Assembly: GCF_017875645.1 (NCBI RefSeq)
Contig: NZ_JAGGMR010000001.1
Location: forward strand, 6,448,001 to 6,512,000
DNA length: 64,000 nt
Direction: 5' to 3'
Source of the DNA: Nocardia goodfellowii
Lineage (GTDB): Bacteria > Actinomycetota > Actinomycetes > Mycobacteriales > Mycobacteriaceae
In this document: piece after piece, positions 1 through 8,277 of the stretch
Layout: each line of letters opens with the position of its first letter
Position numbering within the stretch: the first letter of the stretch is position 1
Position numbers and translations under genes: made by a program
The notes under the pieces: generated by a model
Databases searched by the model: none
Told to the model about the DNA's origin: nothing
What the model saw: only the letters and a program-made list of their open reading frames with translations

Positions 1-2
1 CG

Positions 3-554
3 CGGCTGTACGCCAATGAGGCGTGGGCGCACGCCATGATGGGCGACGCCGGCCGGATGCGGACCGCGCTCGCACGCGCCGAAGAAGAGATCGCCCGAGT
101 CGGAGATCTCATCGATCCGTGGACCCGGGTGTTCTTCACCCCCGGCGAGTTCGCCGGGATGCAGTCGGTGATCTACAACGAGTACGCCCGGACCGCCGCC
201 GGACGGACCGCCGAGCACTACACTTTCGCTGCCGTCGACGCCGCTCGAACCTCTTTGGCGACGTCCGCCGGAGAACGACCGGCACGCAGCATTCTGTTCG
301 ACAACATCACCATCGCGACAGGCGCTTTCCGCCTCGGCCACATCGACGATGCGATGTCATTCGCGACGACCTCCCTGGAGATGACCAGCCGGGTCGACAG
401 CGGACGAGTCGGTGACCGGCTGCGGCAGCTGGTGCACTCCGCGACCCTCGCGTCCGCACGCTCCGATGTTCGGGACATGTGCAATGCGATCCGCCGAGCG
501 GCCCGCTCTACCCGGCACACGCCGAGCACCGAACACCGGCTCGCGACCGCATAG
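3..554 (+). CDS. C-terminal part of an XRE/TPR-type transcriptional regulator (5' end outside window)
   Basis: The reading frame is open from the left edge and stops at 554, so only the C-terminal ~183 residues are present. They are helical and Ala/Arg rich, with repeats of the kind seen in the TPR-like C-terminal half of actinobacterial Cro/CI (XRE) regulators, for example WAHAMMGDAGRMRTALARAE followed by a run ending near FRLGHIDDAMSFATTSLEM. In that family the N-terminal HTH binds DNA and this half senses a ligand or partner; the HTH itself is not visible here. The internal ATG at 36 is unlikely to be the true start, because coding character continues upstream of it. The gene is followed 167 bp later by a DUF4254-like gene on the same strand, a pairing that I recall from nocardial genomes. 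The assignment is by style of sequence only. Confidence 0.55.
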   Translation, partial: RLYANEAWAHAMMGDAGRMRTALARAEEEIARVGDLIDPWTRVFFTPGEFAGMQSVIYNEYARTAAGRTAEHYTFAAVDAARTSLATSAGERPARSILFDNITIATGAFRLGHIDDAMSFATTSLEMTSRVDSGRVGDRLRQLVHSATLASARSDVRDMCNAIRRAARSTRHTPSTEHRLATA

Positions 555-720
555 CGATTCGGACAGAGGTCCAGTAGATGTCGTCCACCGACAACGCTCA
601 ACTTTCATCTGTCCTGTCGAATGTCATTGTGGCACAGTCGTTTTCGCGATTTACTCAAGATATGACTCTCTCCACCCCGAGTAGTGGCCGCCATCACTCG
701 GGCAGGCCTCGACTCGCCGC

Positions 721-1293
721 ATGTGGGTAATGGACGTCGTGCGGCAGACCGGCGCCTCCCCCACCAACCCCGAGGTCCGCACTCTGGACGGAGTGCGGAA
801 TCGGACCGCGGCGGGACTGCTGGAAGCGCGCCAACTACTCCTCGCCGCCGCCGGGAACCTACAAGGCGATTCCCCGCTGATCGCATGGGCACGCGAACTG
901 GCGGATCTGCACTCGACATTGATCACCGCGGCGGTGTCGCACACCCGCCGCCCGGCCGACTTCGATGCCACCGCCACCCTCGGCCTGATCAACGCCGTCA
1001 TCGGATCGATCGACGAATGGTCGGCCTGCCATCTGCCGCGCCCCACCCACGGCCGCCGCCACACCCACTCCCTCGGCGAGGTCATCAGCCACGTAGCCGG
1101 CACCTACGCCCATGTTCAGTGGACACTCCGCCACGCCGACAGCGCCGAACAGCAGCACCATGCCACCCTGCGCTTCGCCCAGGTCCAGGAAGGCTATGCC
1201 GACCTGGTCGACGAGATCCGAGCACTGCGCGTCGTACTGCCCCTGGGTCAGCGGTTGCCTTTCCCACCCCCTCCGGATACGTCGGCACCGTAG
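721..1293 (+). CDS. DUF4254-like protein
   Basis: This is a 190-residue cytosolic protein of unknown biochemical role. The layout resembles DUF4254: a helical N-terminal half (ARELADLHSTLI), a central segment (INAVIGSIDEWSACHLPRP) corresponding to the family's conserved Asp/Trp-containing helix, and a C-terminal helix (QVQEGYADLVDEIRALR). No signal peptide or membrane segment is present. A second ATG lies at 730, and no clear Shine-Dalgarno separates the two starts. It follows the regulator fragment on the same strand and may share its transcription. The proline-rich tail PFPPPPDTSAP looks disordered. The DUF4254 assignment is from memory of the family's pattern and is moderately sure. Confidence 0.5.
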   Translation: MWVMDVVRQTGASPTNPEVRTLDGVRNRTAAGLLEARQLLLAAAGNLQGDSPLIAWARELADLHSTLITAAVSHTRRPADFDATATLGLINAVIGSIDEWSACHLPRPTHGRRHTHSLGEVISHVAGTYAHVQWTLRHADSAEQQHHATLRFAQVQEGYADLVDEIRALRVVLPLGQRLPFPPPPDTSAP

Positions 1294-2009
1294 CGGTTCC
1301 TTTCGTTGATCACCGGGCGCGCGGAGGCTGTGGGCCCACTGACCGATGCACTTCGGCGGCAGGATCCTGCGATCGCACGTCCCAGGACGACCGGGTCGAG
1401 CTCGCTCAGCTGGGGCCCGCCCAGGCGCGGGCCGTCATGCCTTCCTGCCATGACAACCACAGGACTACGCGGGCGCGCCGGAGCCTGAGAACTCGCGCGG
1501 GGGCGGGCGGCCAGTACCAACCCTCACTATTTCTTTACGATTCGACAAAGCTGCCGCACAGCTACGGGTTCAGAGGCTGGAGCAGCGCGGTAACCGCTCC
1601 CTAACTCTTATTGTTCACCCTTAATACACCCTGCGTTAACCTTGGTTGCGCACTCTGTACGAGGTCACAACAGACCCGAAGTTGGTAAGTGCGGGAGTAA
1701 TCCAAACCACATTCGGAAATCCACCGGAAGAAATACTGATCCGGTTCGGTTGATGGAACGAGCAACCGCTCGCGATCCTCATTCCGATTGCTCCCGCCGT
1801 TGTGACCGAGAGTTCCGCGCCACGCCGCGGCTGAGGGTGCGCCTAGGAGCGCCGGCCCGAGTCAATGTCCGGGGACAAGGTTCCCCACACAACCAAACCT
1901 CACAACAGCACAGCTCTGCGGCGAGCCGCTGGATGGCGGCCTGCCATGGATCCGCGCTGCTGCGCAGACGGACCGAACCCCGACCCCGAACAAGGAAATC
2001 GACTACACA
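1294..2009 (+). other. 716-bp non-coding interval, long leader of the transglycosylase gene
   Basis: No convincing gene is seen; open frames here have poor coding character. The stretch 1580-1650 is relatively AT-rich and carries several TAAC/TTAACC-type blocks (GTAACC, CTAAC, GTTAACC), so the promoter of the downstream secreted hydrolase probably lies here. I looked for a ydaO-type (c-di-AMP) riboswitch, which often precedes actinobacterial wall hydrolases, and did not find its conserved core. Confidence 0.4.
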
Positions 2010-2519
2010 ATGAACTTTTCCTCTCTCCGACGATCGAACCTCCGCGACGGCGTGACCTTCGCAGTGGCCGCCGCGGCTCTCGCTGCCGTCGCCGCAACGT
2101 CCGCGGTAGGGACAGCAGACGGTGGCGCCCCCGCGCATGCGGCCGCGAGTTCCGCCGACAAGCCCGCGCAGACCGCCGCCGCTTCGGTGCACGCCCCTTC
2201 GGGCGACCTCGACGGCTGGATCCGCGAAGCCCTCGACGTCATGAAGGCCAACAACATCCCCGGCAGCTACGAGAGCATCCGAAAGAACATCATCCGGGAA
2301 TCGGCCGGCAAGCCGGACGCGATCAACCAGTGGGACTCCAACGCCGCACTGGGCATCCCGTCCAAGGGCCTGCTCCAGGTGATCGACCCCACCTTCCAGG
2401 CCTACCACGTGCCCGGCACCCCGCACGATGTCTGGGACCCGGTCGCCAACATCGCCGCCGCGTGCAACTACGCCGCGCACCGGTACGGCTCGATGGACAA
2501 CGTCAACTCCGCATACTGA
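2010..2519 (+). CDS. Secreted SLT-type lytic transglycosylase
   Basis: The 169-residue protein has an N-terminal signal sequence (basic start MNFSSLRRSNLR, then an Ala-rich hydrophobic run to about residue 45) and a single lytic-transglycosylase/lysozyme-like domain. The segment IIRESAGKPDAIN contains the expected catalytic glutamate. The blocks GIPSKGLLQVIDPTFQAYHV and NIAAACNYAAHRYGSMDNV match the substrate-cleft part of actinobacterial SLT proteins. It should cleave the MurNAc-GlcNAc bond of peptidoglycan outside the membrane. The family in Nocardia and Rhodococcus is usually of similar size, so the gene looks intact. It converges with the amidohydrolase gene, whose stop is only 6 bp away. 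The 0.7-kb upstream leader suggests regulated expression. Confidence 0.85.
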   Translation: MNFSSLRRSNLRDGVTFAVAAAALAAVAATSAVGTADGGAPAHAAASSADKPAQTAAASVHAPSGDLDGWIREALDVMKANNIPGSYESIRKNIIRESAGKPDAINQWDSNAALGIPSKGLLQVIDPTFQAYHVPGTPHDVWDPVANIAAACNYAAHRYGSMDNVNSAY

Positions 2520-2525
2520 CCCCGT

Positions 2526-3830
2526 TCAAGCAGTACGCCGGTCCGAACCGCTCGGCTGCGCACCGAGAGCGCCTCGGTCGACCCGCACCGCTCGATCGAG
2601 GGTCACCGCGGGCGCGGAACGGACATCGCCGTTCTGCATGATGAACTCGACTCTGCCGAGGGCGTCGATATCGGTGAACGGGTCGCCGTCGACGGCGATC
2701 AAATCAGCGGTCGCGCCCACGGCGATCCGGCCCAGGTCGGGCCGCCGCAGCAACTCGGCGGCGACGGTGGTGGCGGCACGCAGCGCGCGCAACGGTGTGA
2801 TACCGACGTCGATCATCGTGCGGAACTCCCGCCAATTGTCGGCGTGGGGAAACATGCCCGCATCTGTGCCGAACGCCAGTTTCACGTCGCTGTCCGCCAA
2901 GCGTTGTGCCGACTCCCGGAGGCGACCCGCGTACTCGCGGTATTTCGCGCGGGAGGCGGGAGCTTTGGCGGCCCAGAATTCGTCATCGTCGAGGTTGTCG
3001 AGGTGATAGCGCTGGGGGTACAGCGTGGGCACCAGGTAGACGTCGTGATCGGCCACGTAGGTGAGGGTCTCGGCGTCGACGAGGCAGGCGTGCTCGATAC
3101 TGCGCACGCCCGCCTGGACCGCCCGGCGCACCGCCTTGTCGCTGAACGCGTGCGCGGCGCAAGGCAAGCCGAGATCATCGGCGGCCTCGACGATGGCGGT
3201 CATTTCGGCCAGGGTGAACGCGACTTGGTCGGGAGTGTCCTGCGGTGACCCGAAGCCACCGCTGGCGGCGAATTTGATCCAGTCGGCACCGGCCCGATGT
3301 TGTTCTCGGACACGGTTTCTCAGTTGGTCGGCGGTCGCCGCGAGCACGCCGACGGCGACGCCGTACCGTTGGGTGAGTTTGGGCATCTTGTCGGCGTGCC
3401 CGCCCGGTGCGGAGAGGATGCTCGGCGCGACGATCAACCGCGGCCCCTCGATCGTCCCCTGCTCCACCGCGGTCCGGAGCGCGACATTGATGGTGTCACC
3501 GACGCAGCCCAGATCCCGGACCGTGGTGAATCCCGCCTCGAGCAGAGCGCGCAGCGCGGGTAATGCTTGCAGCGTTTGCAAGGCGATGGTTTCGGTGTCG
3601 TATTCCTCATCGACGACATGCACGTGGCAATCGATCAGCCCTGGTAGGAGCGTGCGCGGTCCCAGCTGGACGACTTCACCGGGCGCGTCGCCATCCGAGT
3701 GATACCGGCCTGAGTCGACAGCGGTGATCTTCCCGTCCTCGACGGTGACAGCGACCGGTCCCGAGAGCGTCGACTGGACGCCGTCCCAGTGCTGGTCGGC
3801 GAAAACGGTGACTCGATGGGTTCCAGTCAT
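2526..3830 (-). CDS. Metal-dependent amidohydrolase (imidazolonepropionase/prolidase-like)
   Basis: The 434-residue cytosolic enzyme belongs to the amidohydrolase superfamily. All expected metal ligands are visible in order: HVH in LIDCHVHVVD, a candidate carboxylated lysine in WIKFAASGG, His in CAAHAFSD, His in SIEHACLV, and Asp in FGTDAGMFPH. The small N- and C-terminal beta domain is present (ITAVDSG, GATADLIAVDGDP). It should hydrolyse a C-N bond of an amide, cyclic amide or dipeptide; the substrate cannot be read from sequence. I chose the ATG at 3830 because an AAGGA box lies about 5 bases upstream; a longer open frame to 4136 lacks one. It is the last gene of a minus-strand run starting near 8.3 kb, 41 bp after the decarboxylase gene, and may trim or release a product of that set. 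Confidence 0.8.
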   Translation of the reverse strand: MTGTHRVTVFADQHWDGVQSTLSGPVAVTVEDGKITAVDSGRYHSDGDAPGEVVQLGPRTLLPGLIDCHVHVVDEEYDTETIALQTLQALPALRALLEAGFTTVRDLGCVGDTINVALRTAVEQGTIEGPRLIVAPSILSAPGGHADKMPKLTQRYGVAVGVLAATADQLRNRVREQHRAGADWIKFAASGGFGSPQDTPDQVAFTLAEMTAIVEAADDLGLPCAAHAFSDKAVRRAVQAGVRSIEHACLVDAETLTYVADHDVYLVPTLYPQRYHLDNLDDDEFWAAKAPASRAKYREYAGRLRESAQRLADSDVKLAFGTDAGMFPHADNWREFRTMIDVGITPLRALRAATTVAAELLRRPDLGRIAVGATADLIAVDGDPFTDIDALGRVEFIMQNGDVRSAPAVTLDRAVRVDRGALGAQPSGSDRRTA

Positions 3831-3871
3831 GGTTGTCCTTGATGTCGGAAGCAGCCCGATCCGGGTCGGCC

Positions 3872-4453
3872 TCAGAGTAAGAAGACGAGGGTGGCAACGA
3901 TTTTGCTGACGCGCCCGTTGATGTCCCCGACCGCGGCGGCGCCGATGCAATCGGTGCGCACCTCGGTGCCCTCGATCGAATAGCGGTCCTGGCCGTCGCG
4001 GTACTCGGCGGCGCCGTCGTAGCCCTCGACGCCCAGTTCGGCGGCCATCGCGGTCAGCGCCATCTCCACGCTCTTGCGCCGTGCCTGATCCTCGGTTTTG
4101 CCGATCGAGTCCTGCTCGTGAACCTCTGCGACGCAACCTATTCCACCTTGCACGGGGGTGGCGATGCCGACCGCGGTGGCGATGCGCTGCCCGGGCTGAT
4201 CGGTTTCGGCCAGCGCCTGGATGGCGAAGAGGATCTGCCCCTCGTGGATCAGTTCCAAACCGGCTGTCCGAGAGAGTAATTGGCAGCCGGGCGGCACTCG
4301 GCTCGACACCTGGACTCGATTGACCCGTCCCAGCCCGGCGGCCATGTACATCAGATCGTGAGCTTGCAACTCCCGCTCGTGCATTCCGACAGCGCTGGTA
4401 AAGAACATATGGCTGGGCACGAGCGACCGCCCCAGCGCGAGTTCGGTGGCCAT
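3872..4453 (-). CDS. Pyruvoyl-dependent arginine decarboxylase homologue
   Basis: This is a 193-residue proenzyme-like protein. The segment NRVQVSSRVPPGC (about residues 45-57) matches the autocleavage site of archaeal and chlamydial pyruvoyl arginine decarboxylases, where the chain breaks between two serines and the second becomes the pyruvoyl cofactor; here that would be Ser50-Ser51. The downstream block VAEVHEQ...RRKSVEMALTAMA corresponds to the family's Glu-bearing segment. Those enzymes convert arginine to agmatine without PLP. The family is rare in actinobacteria, which makes transfer plausible. The N-terminal ~20 residues are longer than in the archaeal protein. An AGGGAGA box sits at good distance from the ATG. 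It lies 12 bp after the cupin gene in one run. Substrate specificity may have changed, so arginine is an inference. Confidence 0.75.
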   Translation of the reverse strand: MATELALGRSLVPSHMFFTSAVGMHERELQAHDLMYMAAGLGRVNRVQVSSRVPPGCQLLSRTAGLELIHEGQILFAIQALAETDQPGQRIATAVGIATPVQGGIGCVAEVHEQDSIGKTEDQARRKSVEMALTAMAAELGVEGYDGAAEYRDGQDRYSIEGTEVRTDCIGAAAVGDINGRVSKIVATLVFLL

Positions 4454-4465
4454 TGTTGTCTCCCT

Positions 4466-5116
4466 TCAGAGGATTTGGTAGTCGTCGTGGTCGAAGCCGG
4501 GTGACACGACGCAGGCGATAAGGGTCTCGGACGGTGACAGCGGTTCGGCGGCCATCCAGATCCCGCCCCTGATCAGAATGTGCAGCCGCTCCCCCGCATC
4601 GAGTTCAGGTCCGAGGGTGTGGGTGTCGGGGGCGACGGCAGGGCTGTCTCCGTCACCGCCGGTCAGAAAGCGCAACGAGCCGCCGCGCTGCCAGAACCAG
4701 AGTTCGTCGGAGCGGACGCGGTGCCAACGCGAGCGATCTCCCGGCCCCAGGACGTAGTGCAGCGCGGTCGCGCTCGCCCGTTCCCCTGGATAGCCCTCGG
4801 GTGCGACGGTCACCGAGGAAGACCAAATCGATTGGGCCCAGCCGCCTTCGGGATGCGGTACCAGATCCAGCGTTTCCGCCAGCGCCGGCCGCGCCATGAT
4901 CTCGGTGAACCGCCCGGACAGATCCTGATAGAGGAACCGGACCCGCGGCGTGATGCCGGATTGCTTCTCCACCACCACGACAGGCTCGCCGACATCCGTG
5001 AGAACCTTGTTGGCGTATTCCAGGGCCTCGCCGTCGTGGGCGACGGAGTGGCCTTCGGCCGGGCCGTCGTTCCCCTGGCTCGCTCGCCAGGCGTGATAGG
5101 TCATCATGGTCAGCAT
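4466..5116 (-). CDS. DUF985 (cupin_5) protein with N-terminal extension
   Basis: This is a 216-residue protein. From about residue 75 it carries the DUF985 cupin pattern: LVPHPEGGWAQSIW, then SRWHRVRSDELWFWQRG, then IACVVSPGFDHDDYQIL at the C-terminus. DUF985 proteins are small beta-barrels of unclear function, some proposed to bind sugars or nucleotides. The first ~70 residues (with VGEPVVVVEKQSG) are an added segment not part of the cupin. The ATG at 5116 has a GGAGA box 6 bases upstream and overlaps the end of the SAH hydrolase gene by 7 bp, so the two are probably translationally coupled. In this operon it could be an isomerase or non-haem oxygenase-like enzyme, but I cannot tell. Confidence 0.75.
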   Translation of the reverse strand: MLTMMTYHAWRASQGNDGPAEGHSVAHDGEALEYANKVLTDVGEPVVVVEKQSGITPRVRFLYQDLSGRFTEIMARPALAETLDLVPHPEGGWAQSIWSSSVTVAPEGYPGERASATALHYVLGPGDRSRWHRVRSDELWFWQRGGSLRFLTGGDGDSPAVAPDTHTLGPELDAGERLHILIRGGIWMAAEPLSPSETLIACVVSPGFDHDDYQIL

Positions 5117-6396
5117 CGGGTCTCCTTCCCATCGGTGGACGCGAGCGAGCGCTGGAATTCCTGGTCGGTCTCGTGGCTGAGCTGCTCGGTGTAGCGCCGT
5201 TGCTCGGCGGTGGCATGGTCGATACGAATTCCCATGGCAGCCAACTTCTCTCGGGCAATCGCGGCCTGCGTCTCCGGCGGGAGGTCGTAGACTCGCGGCT
5301 CCATCCGGTCGGCATGGCGAACCAATTCCTCGATCCCGGCGGCTTGCGCGGCGAAGCTGAGGTCCATCAGCTCGGGCGGATGCCCGGCCGCGGCCGAGGT
5401 GTTTACCGGTCCACCCTCGGACAGCACGTAGCGGCGGCGGCCGCGCTCGTCGCGAAATTCGGTAACCATCGGCAGCATGTCGCGCTCGGCGACCGACATC
5501 GCGCGCAGCGACTGGATATCGATTTCCGCTGCGCTGTGCCCGGCATTGGCCAGGATCACCCCGTCCCGCATGGCCGCCAGATCGGCGGCGGTGATCACCT
5601 TGATCGTGCCGGTGGCGGTGATGAAGACGTCGCCCGTCTCGGCAGCCTCGGCCATCGGGAGCACCCGGTAGCCGGTCAGCGCCGCGGTGAGCGCTCGGAT
5701 CGGATCGACCTCGGTCACAACGACTTCCGCGCCGAGTCCGCGCGCCCGCTCGGCGACGCCACGGCCGACGTGACCATAACCGACCACCACTACGCGCCGT
5801 CCCGGGAAGGCGAGGTTCACCGTGCGCAGCAGTGCGTCCACCGTGCTCTGGCCGGTGCCGAGCCGATTGTCGAAGATCTGCTTGATGGGGCTGCCGTCGA
5901 CGGCCATCACCGGAAAACGCAACCGCCCGCGGGCGGCCAGGCTGCGCACTCGCAGCACTCCGGTCAGCGTGTGCACCGACGCCGCACGCACGCCCGGGAT
6001 GACATCGGCATGGTGCGCGTACAGCAATCCCAGCAACGCGTCGGCCTCGTCGACGATCAGGTGCGGGCGCTGTGCCAGCGCGTCCGCGAGCTGATCCGCC
6101 GCCTCGTCGGGCTCGGTCGCGGTGAGCACCCGGATGCCCTCGCGGCGGCTCAGCCAATCCACCACGTCGTCATCGGTGGAGGCCGGATTCGACCCGCACA
6201 CAGTGACTTCCGCGCCCGCCTCGATCAGAGCGAGCAGCAACGGCACGGACGTGGCGATCAGGTGCAGGCTGGCCGCCACCCGCCAGCCCTCCATCCGGTG
6301 CTCCGCGGCGAACCGCCGCCGGAAGCCGGCCACAACCGGCATTCGTTCCTGAGCCCAGGCCACCTTGGCCGCGGCCCGGTTCTCCGTGGTCGTCAT
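5110..6396 (-). CDS. S-adenosylhomocysteine hydrolase, archaeal/Thermotoga type
   Basis: The 428-residue NAD-dependent protein has GYGHVGRGVAERARGLGAEV as the Rossmann loop. The SAHH core lysine-aspartate pair lies in PIKQIFDNRLGTGQS, and an SNPASTDDDV block follows the substrate strand. The form NRLGTGQS rather than NLYGCRHS, and the short C-terminus ending shortly after MGIRIDHATAEQRRYTEQL, are typical of archaeal/Thermotoga-type enzymes and unlike the usual ~490-residue actinobacterial AhcY. The expected role is hydrolysis of S-adenosyl- or S-inosylhomocysteine, removing the by-product of methyltransferases; two O-methyltransferases lie nearby. An AAGGAGA box precedes the ATG at 6396. It overlaps the cupin gene and follows the nucleotidyltransferase gene by 12 bp. 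It is probably a second, cluster-dedicated enzyme. Its substrate could also be a related nucleoside thioether. Confidence 0.8.
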   Translation of the reverse strand: MTTTENRAAAKVAWAQERMPVVAGFRRRFAAEHRMEGWRVAASLHLIATSVPLLLALIEAGAEVTVCGSNPASTDDDVVDWLSRREGIRVLTATEPDEAADQLADALAQRPHLIVDEADALLGLLYAHHADVIPGVRAASVHTLTGVLRVRSLAARGRLRFPVMAVDGSPIKQIFDNRLGTGQSTVDALLRTVNLAFPGRRVVVVGYGHVGRGVAERARGLGAEVVVTEVDPIRALTAALTGYRVLPMAEAAETGDVFITATGTIKVITAADLAAMRDGVILANAGHSAAEIDIQSLRAMSVAERDMLPMVTEFRDERGRRRYVLSEGGPVNTSAAAGHPPELMDLSFAAQAAGIEELVRHADRMEPRVYDLPPETQAAIAREKLAAMGIRIDHATAEQRRYTEQLSHETDQEFQRSLASTDGKETRC

Positions 6397-6408
6397 CGAA
6401 ATCTCCTT

Positions 6409-7026
6409 TCACCGATCGGAGGCGCTCGCCGGCCAGGCTGTCGGGACGACCTCGGTATCCGCGGGCAGCAGTGCGATATTCAGTTCTTCGAGCAGCGCCA
6501 GAAATCCGCGGGCGAACGGGGAATGCGTAGTCGCGGCCCGCACCGTCGACCACTCGATCTGCTCGCGCAGTGGCCGCGAAAGCCGCAGCAGCGGACCGAA
6601 ATCGCAATGCTGTTCGCTCAGTGACAAGAGTTTGAGAATTGCCAGGTCTGTCGCGGTGAGCACCGGCATCATGACCGATTCCACCAGCATCGGCTCCGCT
6701 CGCTCGATCAGCTCGCCCACCACCGGAATTCCCGCCGGGCGGAACAGGAAATCGACCATGCAGCCCGGTGCGCCCGACTCGTCGTCGAACGCTTTGATGA
6801 GCCAGTCCTCGGGCGGTCGCACCACCCGCAGCCCTGCTCCCCGCAACGTCGATTCCAGTGCGGGAAGCGAAGATTCGAGCACCACGAAGTCGACGTCGTG
6901 CGGTTCCGACCAGCCGCCGCGAGCGTAGGCGGCCAAACTCCCGGCCAGCGCGAAGTCGAGCTCTTCGGCTTTGAGCAGACCGGCTACTCGTTTCATGGTG
7001 TCCAACAGCGGACCGGCGTATGTCAC
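6409..7026 (-). CDS. Nucleotidyltransferase-fold protein
   Basis: This ~205-residue protein has a minimal nucleotidyltransferase signature: LAGSLAAYARGG (the G-S loop), then EPHDVDFVVLE with the paired metal-binding aspartates, then MVDFLFRP as the third acidic strand. Such proteins transfer a nucleotide to a small molecule, protein or RNA, or serve as antitoxin-like partners; no HEPN/toxin partner is adjacent. I take the GTG at 7026, which has GAGGAG about 6 bases upstream; another GTG at 7030-7032 sits too close to that box. It is part of the minus-strand run, between the carboxylate-amine ligase and the SAH hydrolase. The role in the cluster is unknown; adenylylation of a precursor is possible. 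Confidence 0.7.
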   Translation of the reverse strand: MTYAGPLLDTMKRVAGLLKAEELDFALAGSLAAYARGGWSEPHDVDFVVLESSLPALESTLRGAGLRVVRPPEDWLIKAFDDESGAPGCMVDFLFRPAGIPVVGELIERAEPMLVESVMMPVLTATDLAILKLLSLSEQHCDFGPLLRLSRPLREQIEWSTVRAATTHSPFARGFLALLEELNIALLPADTEVVPTAWPASASDR

Positions 7027-7113
7027 CGGCACCTCCTCAACGGGCGAGAGCTCATCCGGACTCTCGCGCTGCTTTCCGGGAACGGGTTGTCTTGCCAGGG
7101 TTGAAATGTGTTG

Positions 7114-8277
7114 TCACCTCCCCGCTGTCTGTTCGGCGAGGAGGTCGACCACGTCTTCGAGTCGGCCACGACGCCGGAAGGCCGCGCGCTGGCGGTCGGC
7201 GCCGGTACCGTCACGCCGCACCGATCGGAGGATTTCCAGGACCATGTCCGCGCCGTCGGCGGCCTCCAGCGCCGGACGGATGTGGGTTATCAATTCGGCG
7301 GCGCCACCCACCCGGCCCGGCATCCCGCCCGCCCCGGCGATCGCGGTGATCGCGCCGAGGCCATAGCGCGCGGCGTGCCAGCACGCGGCGCGCAGCACTT
7401 GATCGTTGACCGGGGGTGACGCGGCGCCGGAACGTATTTCGGTCAGCGCGGTGGACACCAGTGCGCGCACCAGCGCCGCCAGCACCACCGCCTCGTCGAC
7501 GGTGGGCGTCACATCGGCGACTCGGACCTCCACCGTCGGCAGATGGCGAGAAGGTCGCGCGTACCAATAGACCATCGCGCCGTCGAGGATCGCGCCGGTG
7601 TGCTGGAGCTCCGCTACGACGTCTTCATACTCCTGGTAGGAGCCCAAAAACGGCGGCGGGCCAGAAGCAGGCCACCTGGCCCACAACGGGGTTCGCCAAC
7701 TGTGATAGCCGGTGTCGCGCCCCTCCCAGAAGGGCGAGTTCGCCGAGATCGCGAGTAGGGCGGGCAACCACGGCCGCAAATGATTCACCACCTGCACCGC
7801 CTCCTCACGGTCGGCGACCCCGACGTGGACATGACACGCGCAGGTGCACTGTTGATCGACCAGCGGCCCGAACCGGTCCGCGATCCGGTGATAGCGCGGC
7901 TTGTCCAGGATCGGCGGCGGCCCGCCGACACCGAGCACGGCCGTCCCGCTGGCGATCAAACGACACCCGCTCGCCTCCGCCGCGTCTGCCATCTCCCGCC
8001 GCAACCGCACAAGCTCGCTACGCAAAGCGGCCAAATCCGAACACACCCGACTGGCGCTCTCCACCTGAGTCTGCGCCATTTCCAGCTCGACCGCCCCACC
8101 CCCTTGCCGCGCTCCGTTCCCGACCCGCCGCAACACGGTCGCCGCGCGGCGGACGACCTGACGACTGTCCGCATCGGTGAGAACGAATTCTTCCTCGACA
8201 CCTATGGTCAGGTCCACCGGCCTACCGCCTATCGAAACATTGCGCGCCGGTGCCAAACGCCGCGAACCCAAATACAC
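7114..8277 (-). CDS. YbdK/GCS2-type carboxylate-amine ligase
   Basis: The ~387-residue enzyme of the glutamate-cysteine ligase 2 family contains TIGVEEEFVLTD near the N-terminus (the family's ATP/Mg acidic motif), CACHVHVGV in the middle, and a C-terminal helical part. It should use ATP to join a carboxylate to an amine. YbdK-type members lack a fixed role; EgtA and GshA relatives make gamma-glutamylcysteine. The start shown is a GTG with a poor ribosome site; a second GTG at 8217, directly before DLTIGVEEEF, is equally possible. In this neighbourhood, with an ammonia lyase and two amino acid decarboxylases, it is the best candidate to form an amide between a cinnamic-type acid and an amine, but this is inference. 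Confidence 0.8.
   Translation of the reverse strand: MYLGSRRLAPARNVSIGGRPVDLTIGVEEEFVLTDADSRQVVRRAATVLRRVGNGARQGGGAVELEMAQTQVESASRVCSDLAALRSELVRLRREMADAAEASGCRLIASGTAVLGVGGPPPILDKPRYHRIADRFGPLVDQQCTCACHVHVGVADREEAVQVVNHLRPWLPALLAISANSPFWEGRDTGYHSWRTPLWARWPASGPPPFLGSYQEYEDVVAELQHTGAILDGAMVYWYARPSRHLPTVEVRVADVTPTVDEAVVLAALVRALVSTALTEIRSGAASPPVNDQVLRAACWHAARYGLGAITAIAGAGGMPGRVGGAAELITHIRPALEAADGADMVLEILRSVRRDGTGADRQRAAFRRRGRLEDVVDLLAEQTAGR

Noticed and set aside
684..1604. A 306-residue open frame overlapping the DUF4254-like gene
   Set aside because: It is Arg/Pro-rich and out of frame with the better-supported gene at 721-1293; typical high-GC shadow frame.
1580..2009. A ydaO-type c-di-AMP riboswitch upstream of the transglycosylase gene
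   Set aside because: The conserved core and the closing AGCUxACC-type element were not found; only scattered GGGGA and TTCCCC pieces occur.
5173..6624. A 483-residue plus-strand frame opposite the SAH hydrolase gene
   Set aside because: It is antisense to a well-supported gene, with low-complexity Arg/His/Gly composition and no recognisable domain.
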